Shown: piece by piece, positions 51,775-64,000 of the stretch
Position numbering within the stretch: the stretch's first letter is position 1
Layout: the number at the start of each line of letters is the position of its first letter
Source: Sipunculus nudus
Lineage: Eukaryota; Annelida; Sipuncula; Golfingiida; Sipunculidae
Reading direction: 5' to 3'
Assembly: GCA_026874595.1 (NCBI GenBank)
Contig: CM049320.1
Location: 2,585,001-2,649,000, forward strand
DNA: 64,000 bases
The notes under the pieces: model-generated
Databases searched by the model: none
Seen by the model: only the letters and a program-made list of their open reading frames with translations
Told to the model about the DNA's origin: nothing
Position numbers and translations under genes: made by a program

Positions 51775-54700
51775 TGAGGCTATATTATAAAAAGACTAAC
51801 CTACAGGCGTGGACGCGTTGATAACATACATAACAAACCAATGAGGCTATATTATAAAAAGACTGACCTATAGGCGTGGGCGCGTTGATTACATACATAA
51901 CAGACCAGTGAGGCTATATCATAAAAAGACTAACACCTACAGACGTGGACGCGTTAGTAACATACATAACAGACCAGTGAGGCTATATTATAAAAAGACT
52001 AACCTACAGGCGTGGACGCGTTAATAACATACATAACAGACCAGTGAGGATATATTATAAAAAGACTAACCTACAGGTGTGGTCGCGTTGATAACATACA
52101 TAACAGACCAGTCAGGCTATATTTTAGTAGGACTAACCTACAGGCGTGGGCGCGTTGATAACATACATAACCGACCAGTGAGGCTTTGCCATAAAAAGAC
52201 TAACCTACAGGCGTGGGCGCGTTGATAACATACATAACAGACCAGTGAGGCTATATTATAAAAAGACTAACCTACAGGCGTGATCGCGTTGATAACATAC
52301 ATAACAGACCAGTGAGGCTATATTATAAAAAGAATAACCCACAGGCGTGGTCGCGTTGATAACATACATAACAGACCAGTGAGGCTATATTATCAAAAGA
52401 CTGACCTACAGGCGTGGACGCGTTGATAACATACATAACAAACCAGTGAGGCTTTGCCATAAAAAGACTAACCTACAGGCGTTGGCGCGTTGATAACATA
52501 CAAAACAGACCAGTGAGGCTATATTATAAAAAGACTGACCTACAGGCGTGGACGCGTTGATAACATACATAACAAACCAGTGAGGCTTTGCCATAAAAAG
52601 ACTAACCTACAGGCGTTGGCGCGTTGATAACATACATAACAGACCAGTGAGACTATATTATAAAAAGACTGACCTACAGGCGTGGACGCGTTGATAACAT
52701 ACATAACAAACCAGTGAGGCTATATTATAAAAAGACTGACCTACAGGCGTGGACGCGTTGATAACATACATAACAAACCAGTGAGGCTTTGCCATAAAAA
52801 GACTAACCTACAGGCGTTGGCGCGTTGATAACATACATAACGGACCAGTGAGGCTATATTATCAAAAGACTGACCTACAGGCGTGGACGCGTTGTTAACA
52901 TACATAACAAACCAGTGAGGCTTTGCCATAAAAAGACTAACCTACAGGCGTTGGCGCGTTGATAACATACACAACAGACCAGTGAGGCTATATTATAAAA
53001 AGACTGACCTACAGGTGTGGACGCGTTGATAACATACATAACAAACCAGTGAGGCTATATTATAAAAAGACTGGCCTACAGGCGTGGACGCGTTGATAAC
53101 ATACATAACAAACCAGTGAGGCTATATTATAAAAAGACTGACCTACAGGCGTGGACGCGTTGATAACATACATAACAAACCAGTGAGGCTTTGCCATAAA
53201 AAGACTAACCTTAAGGCGCTGGCGCGTTGAAAAAATACATAACAGACCAGTGAGGCTATATCATAAAAAGACTAACCTACAGGCGTGGACGCGTTGATAA
53301 CATACATAACAAACCAATGAGGCTATATTATAAAAAGACTGACCTATAGGCGTGGGCGCGTTGATTACATACATAACAGACCAGTGAGGCTATATTATAA
53401 AAAGACTAACCTACAGGCGTGGACGCGTTGATAACATACATAACAAACCAATGAGGCTATATTATAAAAAGACTGACCTATAGGCGTGGGCGCGTTGATT
53501 ACATACATAACAGACCAGTGAGGCTATATCATAAAAAGACTAACACCTACAGACGTGGACGCGTTAGTAACATACATAACAGACCAGTGAGGCTATATTA
53601 TAAAAAGACTAACCTACAGGCGTGGACGCGTTAATAACATACATAACAGACCAGTGAGGCTATATTATAAAAAGACTAACCTACAGGTGTGGTCGCGTTG
53701 ATAACATACATAACAGACCAGTCAGGCTATATTATAGAAAGACTAACCTACAGGCGTGGGCGCGTTGATAACATACATAACCGACCAGTGAGGCTTTGCC
53801 ATAAAAAGACTAACCTACAGGCGTGGGCGCATTGATAACATACATAACCGACCAGTGAGGCTATATTATAAAAAGACTAACCTACAGGCGTGGTCGCGTT
53901 GATAACATACATAACAGACCAGTGAGGCTATATTATAAAAAGAATAACCCACAGGCGTGGTCGCGTTGATAACATACATAACAGACCAGTGAGGGTATAT
54001 TATAAAAAGACTGACCTACAGGCGTGGACGCGTTGTTAAGATACATAACAAACCAGTGAGGCTTTGCCATAAAAAGACTAACCTACAGGCGTTGGCGCGT
54101 TGATAACATACATAACAGACCAGTGAGGGTATATTATAAAAAGACTGACCTACAGGCGTGGACGCGTTGTTAAGATACATAACAAACCAGTGAGGCTTTG
54201 CCATAAAAAGACTAACCTACAGGCGTGGACGCGTTGATAACATACATAACAAACCAGTGAGGCTATATTATAAAAAGACTGACCTACAGGCGTGGACGCG
54301 TTGATAACATACATAACAAACCATTGAGGCTATATTATAAAAAGACTGACCTACAGGCGTGGACGCGTTGATAACATACATAACAAACCAGTGAGGCTAT
54401 ATTATAAAAAGACTGACCTACAGGCGTGGACGCGTTGATAACATACATAACAGACCAGTGAGGCTATATTAGAAAAAGACTGACCTACAGGCGTGGACGC
54501 GTTGATAACAAACATAACAAACCAGTGAGGCTATATTATAAAAAGACTGACCTACAGGCGTGGACGCGTTGATAACATACATAACAAACCAGTGAGGCTT
54601 TGCCATAAAAAGACTAACCTACAGGCGTTGGCGCGTTGATAACATACATAACAGACCAGTGAGGCTATATTATAAAAAGACTGACCTACAGGCGTGGTCG

Positions 54701-57700
54701 CGTTGATAACATACATAACAGACCAGTGAGGCTATATTATAAAAAGACTAACCTAAAGGCGTTGGCGCGTTGAAAACATACATAACAGACCAGTGAGGCT
54801 ATATTATAAAAAGACTGACCTACAGGCGTGGACGCGTTGATAACATACATAACAAACCAGTGAGGCTATATTACGAAAAGACTGACCTACAGGCGTGGAC
54901 GCGTTGATAACATACATAACAGACCAGTGAGGCTATATTATAAAAAGACTAACCTACAGGCGTGGACGCGTTGATAACATACATAACAAACCAATGAGGC
55001 TATATTATAAAAAGACTGACCTATAGGCGTGGGCGCGTTGATTACATACATAACAGACCAGTGAGGCTATATCATAAAAAGACTAACACCTACAGACGTG
55101 GACGCGTTAGTAACATACATAACAGACCAGTGAGGCTATATTATAAAAAGACTAACCTACAGGCGTGGACGCGTTAATTAGATACATAACAGACCAGTGA
55201 GGATATATTATAAAAAGACTAACCTACAGGCGTGGTCGCGTTGATAACATACATAACAGACCAGTGAGGGTATATTATAAAAAGACTGACCTACAGGCGT
55301 GGACGCGTTGTTAACATACATAACAAACCAGTGAGGCTTTGCCATAAAAAGACTAACCTACAGGCGTTGGCGCGTTGATAACATACATAACAGACCAGTG
55401 AGGCTATATTATAAAAAGACTGACCTACAGGCGTGGACGCGTTGATAACATACATAACAAACCAGTGAGGCTATATTATAAAAAGACTGACCTACAGGCG
55501 TGGACGCGTTGATAACATACATAACAAACCATTGAGGCTATATTATAAAAAGACTGACCTACAGGCGTGGACGCGTTGATAACATACATAACAAACCAGT
55601 GAGGCTATATTATAAAAAGACTGACCTACAGGCGTGGACGCGTTGATAACATACATAACAGACCAGTGAGGCTATATTAGAAAAAGACTGACCTACAGGC
55701 GTGGACGCGTTGATAACATACATAACAAACCAGTGAGGCTATATTATAAAAAGACTGACCTACAGGCGTGGACGCGTTGATAACATACATAACAAACCAG
55801 TGAGGCTTTGCCATAAAAAGACTAACCTAAAGGCGTTGGCGCGTTGAAAACATACATAACAGACCAGTGAGGCTTTGCCATAAAAAGACTGACCTACAGG
55901 CGTGGACGCGTTGATAACATACATAACAAACCAGTGAGGCTATATTATAAAAAGACTGACCTACAGGTGTGGTCGCGTTGATAACATACATAACAGACCA
56001 GTGAGGCTATATTATAAAAAGACTGACCTACAGGCGTGGACGCGTTGATAACATACATAACAAACCAGTGAGGCTATATTACGAAAAGACTGACCTACAG
56101 GCGTGGACGCGTTGATAACATACATAACAGACCAGTGAGGCTATATTATAAAAAGACTAACCTACAGGCGTGGACGCGTTGATAACATACATAACAAACC
56201 AATGAGGCTATATTATAAAAAGACTGACCTATAGGCGTGGGCGCGTTGATTACATACATAACAGACCAGTGAGGCTATATCATAAAAAGACTAACACCTA
56301 CAGACGTGGACGAGTTAGTAACATACATAACAGACCAGTGAGGCTATATTATAAAAAGACTAACCTACAGGCGTGGACGCGTTAATAACATACATAACAG
56401 ACCAGTGAGGATATATTATAAAAAGACTAACCTACAGGTGTGGTCGCGTTGATAACATACATAACAGACCAGTCAGGCTATATTTTAGTAGGACTAACCT
56501 ACAGGCGTGGGCGCGTTGATAACATACATAACCGACCAGTGAGGCTTTGCCATAAAAAGACTAACCTACAGGCGTGGGCGCGTTGATAACATACATAACA
56601 GACCAGTGAGGCTATATTATAAAAAGACTAACCTACAGGCGTGGTCGCGTTGATAACATACATAACAGACCAGTGAGGCTATATTATAAAAAGAATAACC
56701 CACAGGCGTGGTCGCGTTGATAACATACATAACAGACCAGTGAGGCTATATTATCAAAAGACTGACCTACAGGCGTGGACGCGTTGATAACATACATAAC
56801 AAACCAGTGAGGCTTTGCCATAAAAAGACTAACCTACAGGCGTTGGCGCGTTGATAACATACAAAACAGACCAGTGAGGCTATATTATAAAAAGACTGAC
56901 CTACAGGCGTGGACGCGTTGATAACATACATAACAAACCAGTGAGGCTTTGCCATAAAAAGACTAACCTACAGGCGTTGGCGCGTTGATAACATACATAA
57001 CAGACCAGTGAGACTATATTATAAAAAGACTGACCTACAGGCGTGGACGCGTTGATAACATACATAACAAACCAGTGAGGCTATATTATAAAAAGACTGA
57101 CCTACAGGCGTGGACGCGTTGATAACATACATAACAAACCAGTGAGGCTTTGCCATAAAAAGACTAACCTACAGGCGTTGGCGCGTTGATAACATACATA
57201 ACGGACCAGTGAGGCTATATTATCAAAAGACTGACCTACAGGCGTGGACGCGTTGTTAACATACATAACAAACCAGTGAGGCTTTGCCATAAAAAGACTA
57301 ACCTACAGGCGTTGGCGCGTTGATAACATACACAACAGACCAGTGAGGCTATATTATAAAAAGACTGACCTACAGGTGTGGACGCGTTGATAACATACAT
57401 AACAAACCAGTGAGGCTATATTATAAAAAGACTGGCCTACAGGCGTGGACGCGTTGATAACATACATAACAAACCAGTGAGGCTATATTATAAAAAGACT
57501 GACCTACAGGCGTGGACGCGTTGATAACATACATAACAAACCAGTGAGGCTATATTATAAAAAGACTAACCTACAGGCGTGGACGCGTTGATAACATACA
57601 TAACAAACCAATGAGGCTATATTATAAAAAGACTGACCTATAGGCGTGGGCGCGTTGATTACATACATAACAGACCAGTGAGGCTATATCATAAAAAGAC

Positions 57701-60700
57701 TAACACCTACAGACGTGGACGCGTTAGTAACATACATAACAGACCAGTGAGGCTATATTATAAAAAGACTAACCTACAGGCGTGGACGCGTTAATAACAT
57801 ACATAACAGACCAGTGAGGATATATTATAAAAAGACTAACCTACAGGTGTGGTCGCGTTGATAACATACATAACAGACCAGTCAGGCTATATTTTAGTAG
57901 GACTAACCTACAGGCGTGGGCGCGTTGATAACATACATAACCGACCAGTGAGGCTTTGCCATAAAAAGACTAACCTACAGGCGTGGGCGCGTTGATAACA
58001 TACATAACAGACCAGTGAGGCTATATTATAAAAAGACTAACCTACAGGCGTGATCGCGTTGATAACATACATAACAGACCAGTGAGGCTATATTATAAAA
58101 AGAATAACCCACAGGCGTGGTCGCGTTGATAACATACATAACAGACCAGTGAGGCTATATTATCAAAAGACTGACCTACAGGCGTGGACGCGTTGATAAC
58201 ATACATAACAAACCAGTGAGGCTTTGCCATAAAAAGACTAACCTACAGGCGTTGGCGCGTTGATAACATACAAAACAGACCAGTGAGGCTATATTATAAA
58301 AAGACTGACCTACAGGCGTGGACGCGTTGATAACATACATAACAAACCAGTGAGGCTTTGCCATAAAAAGACTAACCTACAGGCGTTGGCGCGTTGATAA
58401 CATACATAACAGACCAGTGAGACTATATTATAAAAAGACTGACCTACAGGCGTGGACGCGTTGATAACATACATAACAAACCAGTGAGGCTATATTATAA
58501 AAAGACTGACCTACAGGCGTGGACGCGTTGATAACATACATAACAAACCAGTGAGGCTTTGCCATAAAAAGACTAACCTACAGGCGTTGGCGCGTTGATA
58601 ACATACATAACGGACCAGTGAGGCTATATTATCAAAAGACTGACCTACAGGCGTGGACGCGTTGTTAACATACATAACAAACCAGTGAGGCTTTGCCATA
58701 AAAAGACTAACCTACAGGCGTTGGCGCGTTGATAACATACACAACAGACCAGTGAGGCTATATTATAAAAAGACTGACCTACAGGTGTGGACGCGTTGAT
58801 AACATACATAACAAACCAGTGAGGCTATATTATAAAAAGACTGGCCTACAGGCGTGGACGCGTTGATAACATACATAACAAACCAGTGAGGCTATATTAT
58901 AAAAAGACTGACCTACAGGCGTGGACGCGTTGATAACATACATAACAAACCAGTGAGGCTTTGCCATAAAAAGACTAACCTTAAGGCGCTGGCGCGTTGA
59001 AAAAATACATAACAGACCAGTGAGGCTATATCATAAAAAGACTAACCTACAGGCGTGGACGCGTTGATAACATACATAACAAACCAATGAGGCTATATTA
59101 TAAAAAGACTGACCTATAGGCGTGGGCGCGTTGATTACATACATAACAGACCAGTGAGGCTATATTATAAAAAGACTAACCTACAGGCGTGGACGCGTTG
59201 ATAACATACATAACAAACCAATGAGGCTATATTATAAAAAGACTGACCTATAGGCGTGGGCGCGTTGATTACATACATAACAGACCAGTGAGGCTATATC
59301 ATAAAAAGACTAACACCTACAGACGTGGACGCGTTAGTAACATACATAACAGACCAGTGAGGCTATATTATAAAAAGACTAACCTACAGGCGTGGACGCG
59401 TTAATAACATACATAACAGACCAGTGAGGCTATATTATAAAAAGACTAACCTACAGGTGTGGTCGCGTTGATAACATACATAACAGACCAGTCAGGCTAT
59501 ATTATAGAAAGACTAACCTACAGGCGTGGGCGCGTTGATAACATACATAACCGACCAGTGAGGCTTTGCCATAAAAAGACTAACCTACAGGCGTGGGCGC
59601 ATTGATAACATACATAACCGACCAGTGAGGCTATATTATAAAAAGACTAACCTACAGGCGTGGTCGCGTTGATAACATACATAACAGACCAGTGAGGCTA
59701 TATTATAAAAAGAATAACCCACAGGCGTGGTCGCGTTGATAACATACATAACAGACCAGTGAGGGTATATTATAAAAAGACTGACCTACAGGCGTGGACG
59801 CGTTGTTAAGATACATAACAAACCAGTGAGGCTTTGCCATAAAAAGACTAACCTACAGGCGTTGGCGCGTTGATAACATACATAACAGACCAGTGAGGGT
59901 ATATTATAAAAAGACTGACCTACAGGCGTGGACGCGTTGTTAAGATACATAACAAACCAGTGAGGCTTTGCCATAAAAAGACTAACCTACAGGCGTGGAC
60001 GCGTTGATAACATACATAACAAACCAGTGAGGCTATATTATAAAAAGACTGACCTACAGGCGTGGACGCGTTGATAACATACATAACAAACCATTGAGGC
60101 TATATTATAAAAAGACTGACCTACAGGCGTGGACGCGTTGATAACATACATAACAAACCAGTGAGGCTATATTATAAAAAGACTGACCTACAGGCGTGGA
60201 CGCGTTGATAACATACATAACAGACCAGTGAGGCTATATTAGAAAAAGACTGACCTACAGGCGTGGACGCGTTGATAACAAACATAACAAACCAGTGAGG
60301 CTATATTATAAAAAGACTGACCTACAGGCGTGGACGCGTTGATAACATACATAACAAACCAGTGAGGCTTTGCCATAAAAAGACTAACCTACAGGCGTTG
60401 GCGCGTTGATAACATACATAACAGACCAGTGAGGCTATATTATAAAAAGACTGACCTACAGGCGTGGTCGCGTTGATAACATACATAACAGACCAGTGAG
60501 GCTATATTATAAAAAGACTAACCTAAAGGCGTTGGCGCGTTGAAAACATACATAACAGACCAGTGAGGCTATATTATAAAAAGACTGACCTACAGGCGTG
60601 GACGCGTTGATAACATACATAACAAACCAGTGAGGCTATATTACGAAAAGACTGACCTACAGGCGTGGACGCGTTGATAACATACATAACAGACCAGTGA

Positions 60701-63314
60701 GGCTATATTATAAAAAGACTAACCTACAGGCGTGGACGCGTTGATAACATACATAACAAACCAATGAGGCTATATTATAAAAAGACTGACCTATAGGCGT
60801 GGGCGCGTTGATTACATACATAACAGACCAGTGAGGCTATATCATAAAAAGACTAACACCTACAGACGTGGACGCGTTAGTAACATACATAACAGACCAG
60901 TGAGGCTATATTATAAAAAGACTAACCTACAGGCGTGGACGCGTTAATTAGATACATAACAGACCAGTGAGGATATATTATAAAAAGACTAACCTACAGG
61001 CGTGGTCGCGTTGATAACATACATAACAGACCAGTGAGGGTATATTATAAAAAGACTGACCTACAGGCGTGGACGCGTTGTTAACATACATAACAAACCA
61101 GTGAGGCTTTGCCATAAAAAGACTAACCTACAGGCGTTGGCGCGTTGATAACATACATAACAGACCAGTGAGGCTATATTATAAAAAGACTGACCTACAG
61201 GCGTGGACGCGTTGATAACATACATAACAAACCAGTGAGGCTATATTATAAAAAGACTGACCTACAGGCGTGGACGCGTTGATAACATACATAACAAAGC
61301 ATTGAGGCTATATTATAAAAAGACTGACCTACAGGCGTGGACGCGTTGATAACATACATAACAAACCAGTGAGGCTATATTATAAAAAGACTGACCTACA
61401 GGCGTGGACGCGTTGATAACATACATAACAGACCAGTGAGGCTATATTAGAAAAAGACTGACCTACAGGCGTGGACGCGTTGATAACATACATAACAAAC
61501 CAGTGAGGCTATATTATAAAAAGACTGACCTACAGGCGTGGACGCGTTGATAACATACATAACAAACCAGTGAGGCTTTGCCATAAAAAGACTAACCTAA
61601 AGGCGTTGGCGCGTTGAAAACATACATAACAGACCAGTGAGGCTTTGCCATAAAAAGACTGACCTACAGGCGTGGACGCGTTGATAACATACATAACAAA
61701 CCAGTGAGGCTATATTATAAAAAGACTGACCTACAGGTGTGGTCGCGTTGATAACATACATAACAGACCAGTGAGGCTATATTATAAAAAGACTGACCTA
61801 CAGGCGTGGACGCGTTGATAACATACATAACAAACCAGTGAGGCTATATTACGAAAAGACTGACCTACAGGCGTGGACGCGTTGATAACATACATAACAG
61901 ACCAGTGAGGCTATATTATAAAAAGACTAACCTACAGGCGTGGACGCGTTGATAACATACATAACAAACCAATGAGGCTATATTATAAAAAGACTGACCT
62001 ATAGGCGTGGGCGCGTTGATTACATACATAACAGACCAGTGAGGCTATATCATAAAAAGACTAACACCTACAGACGTGGACGAGTTAGTAACATACATAA
62101 CAGACCAGTGAGGCTATATTATAAAAAGACTAACCTACAGGCGTGGACGCGTTAATAACATACATAACAGACCAGTGAGGATATATTATAAAAAGACTAA
62201 CCTACAGGTGTGGTCGCGTTGATAACATACATAACAGACCAGTCAGGCTATATTTTAGTAGGACTAACCTACAGGCGTGGGCGCGTTGATAACATACATA
62301 ACCGACCAGTGAGGCTTTGCCATAAAAAGACTAACCTACAGGCGTGGGCGCGTTGATAACATACATAACAGACCAGTGAGGCTATATTATAAAAAGACTA
62401 ACCTACAGGCGTGGTCGCGTTGATAACATACATAACAGACCAGTGAGGCTATATTATAAAAAGAATAACCCACAGGCGTGGTCGCGTTGATAACATACAT
62501 AACAGACCAGTGAGGCTATATTATCAAAAGACTGACCTACAGGCGTGGACGCGTTGATAACATACATAACAAACCAGTGAGGCTTTGCCATAAAAAGACT
62601 AACCTACAGGCGTTGGCGCGTTGATAACATACAAAACAGACCAGTGAGGCTATATTATAAAAAGACTGACCTACAGGCGTGGACGCGTTGATAACATACA
62701 TAACAAACCAGTGAGGCTTTGCCATAAAAAGACTAACCTACAGGCGTTGGCGCGTTGATAACATACATAACAGACCAGTGAGACTATATTATAAAAAGAC
62801 TGACCTACAGGCGTGGACGCGTTGATAACATACATAACAAACCAGTGAGGCTATATTATAAAAAGACTGACCTACAGGCGTGGACGCGTTGATAACATAC
62901 ATAACAAACCAGTGAGGCTTTGCCATAAAAAGACTAACCTACAGGCGTTGGCGCGTTGATAACATACATAACGGACCAGTGAGGCTATATTATCAAAAGA
63001 CTGACCTACAGGCGTGGACGCGTTGTTAACATACATAACAAACCAGTGAGGCTTTGCCATAAAAAGACTAACCTACAGGCGTTGGCGCGTTGATAACATA
63101 CACAACAGACCAGTGAGGCTATATTATAAAAAGACTGACCTACAGGTGTGGACGCGTTGATAACATACATAACAAACCAGTGAGGCTATATTATAAAAAG
63201 ACTGGCCTACAGGCGTGGACGCGTTGATAACATACATAACAAACCAGTGAGGCTATATTATAAAAAGACTGACCTACAGGCGTGGACGCGTTGATAACAT
63301 ACATAACAAACCAG
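51775..63314. repeat. 5,770-bp tandem segmental duplication within the satellite
   Basis: Copies at about 51,775-57,544 and 57,545-63,314 are directly adjacent, and all markers are offset by 5,770 bp. Examples are the rare ATTTTAGTAGGACT monomer (52,130 and 57,900), GTGATCGCG (52,270 and 58,040), and GCGTTAATTAGATAC (55,181 and 60,951). In the parts compared by eye only one difference was noticed (AACAAACC near 55,518 versus AACAAAGC near 61,288). This implies a very recent event of about 86 monomers. Confidence 0.88.
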
Positions 63315-64000
63315 TGAGGCTATATTATAAAAAGACTGACCTACAGGCGTGGACGCGTTGATAACATACATAACAGACCAGTGAGGCTATATTAGAAAAA
63401 GACTAACCTACAGGCGTGGACGCGTTGATAACATACATAACAAACCAGTGAGGCTATATTATAAAAAGACTGACCTACAGGCGTGGACGCGTTGATAACA
63501 TACATAACAAACCAGTGAGGCTTTGCCATAAAAAGACTAACCTAAAGGCGTTGGCGCGTTGAAAACATACATAACAGACCAGTGAGGCTATATTATAAAA
63601 AGACTGACCTACAGGCGTGGACGCGTTGATAACATACATAACAAACCAGTGAGGCTATATTACGAAAAGACTGACCTACAGGCGTGGACACGTTGATAAC
63701 ATACATAACAGACCAGTGAGGCTATATTATAAAAAGACTAACCTACAGGCGTGGACGCGTTGATAACATACATAACAAACCAATGAGGCTATATTATAAA
63801 AAGACTGACCTATAGGCGTGGGCGCGTTGATTACATACATAACAGACCAGTGAGGCTATATCATAAAAAGACTAACACCTACAGACGTGGACGCGTTAGT
63901 AACATACATAACAGACCAGTGAGGCTATATTATAAAAAGACTAACCTACAGGCGTGGACGCGTTAATAACATACATAACAGACCAGTGAGGCTATATTAT

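Larger units (their letters stand above)
29172..64000. repeat. 67-bp satellite array, about 520 copies, open at the right edge
   Basis: The array is a tandem repeat of a 67-bp monomer. A typical copy has four landmarks in order: CTATATTATAAAAAGACTGA, CCTACAGGCGTGGACGCGTT, GATAACATACATAACAAACC and AGTGAGG. It fills 34.8 kb without any non-satellite insertion that I could see and continues past the window. Copies differ at a few sites: CTATATTATA versus CTTTGCCATA, GACTGACC versus GACTAACC, GACGCG/GTCGCG/GGCGCG, and AAACC/AGACC. A few copies are 65-70 bp, for example those with an extra AC in CTAACACCTACAG. The common form contains ACGCGT. The unit length is not a multiple of three, so minus-strand frames of 62-112 codons arise by chance and repeat with the array. 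Confidence 0.98.

Noticed and set aside
31201-63060. Dozens of 62-112 codon minus-strand frames starting MAKPHW
   Set aside because: They are the 67-bp satellite read in three successive frames (201 bp = 67 codons). They appear wherever a CTTTGCC monomer supplies ATG and removes stops. They recur exactly with the array, lack any domain, and nothing suggests selection on the peptide.
29172-64000. CRISPR-like array
   Set aside because: The repeats are contiguous with no unique spacers, and the genome is eukaryotic.
29172-64000. CENP-B box or telomeric repeat in the satellite
   Set aside because: No match to the TTCG....A..CGGG pattern and no TTAGGG-type unit was seen, so a centromeric or telomeric role cannot be claimed from motifs.

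Overview
The window is animal nuclear DNA: intron-bearing genes with GT/AG splice sites, AT-rich introns full of (TA)n, (CT)n and (GT)n microsatellites, a tRNA-derived SINE, and a very large satellite array. A true Wnt4-class Wnt beside a gene with 8-cysteine EGF repeats suggests a lophotrochozoan, most likely a bivalve or other mollusc. That is inference; no species can be named from the sequence.

Layout. (1) About 1-22,600: the 5' half of a Wnt4 gene on the minus strand. Three coding exons join in frame: exon 1 at 21,919-21,995, exon 2 at 9,589-9,821 and exon 3 at 317-591. They encode the first 195 residues, namely a signal peptide and the N-terminal Wnt domain. The remaining exons, including the one expected to carry the acylated serine, lie left of base 1. 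Introns of 12.1 kb and 9.0 kb hold several GC-richer islands with clustered transcription-factor-like sites, many TA microsatellites, and a 184-bp near-perfect palindrome whose two arms each spell a type I hammerhead ribozyme-like fold. (2) About 22,600-26,240: intergenic sequence with no recognisable gene. (3) 26,239-28,815: the 3' end of a second minus-strand gene, a single-pass membrane protein with 8-cysteine EGF-like domains. Five exons join in phase: two 135-nt EGF exons, one transmembrane exon, one 17-nt microexon and the stop-codon exon. A SINE lies in one of its introns. (4) About 29,172-64,000: a tandem satellite with a 67-bp monomer, roughly 520 copies over 34.8 kb, continuing past the right edge. 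It begins about 360 bp upstream of the first visible EGF exon. If that gene has more 5' exons, the whole array sits inside one of its introns.

The two genes are on the same strand, with the EGF receptor-like gene upstream of Wnt4. One acts outside the cell as a ligand and the other is a cell-surface protein, but nothing in the sequence shows that they work together. The satellite has layered higher-order structure: 134-bp dimers, a 539-bp octamer, a 4.49-kb block duplication, and a nearly identical 5,770-bp tandem duplication. These point to recent growth by unequal exchange or replication-based amplification. The many 62-112 codon reading frames in the array are by-products of the 67-bp period and are not called as genes.
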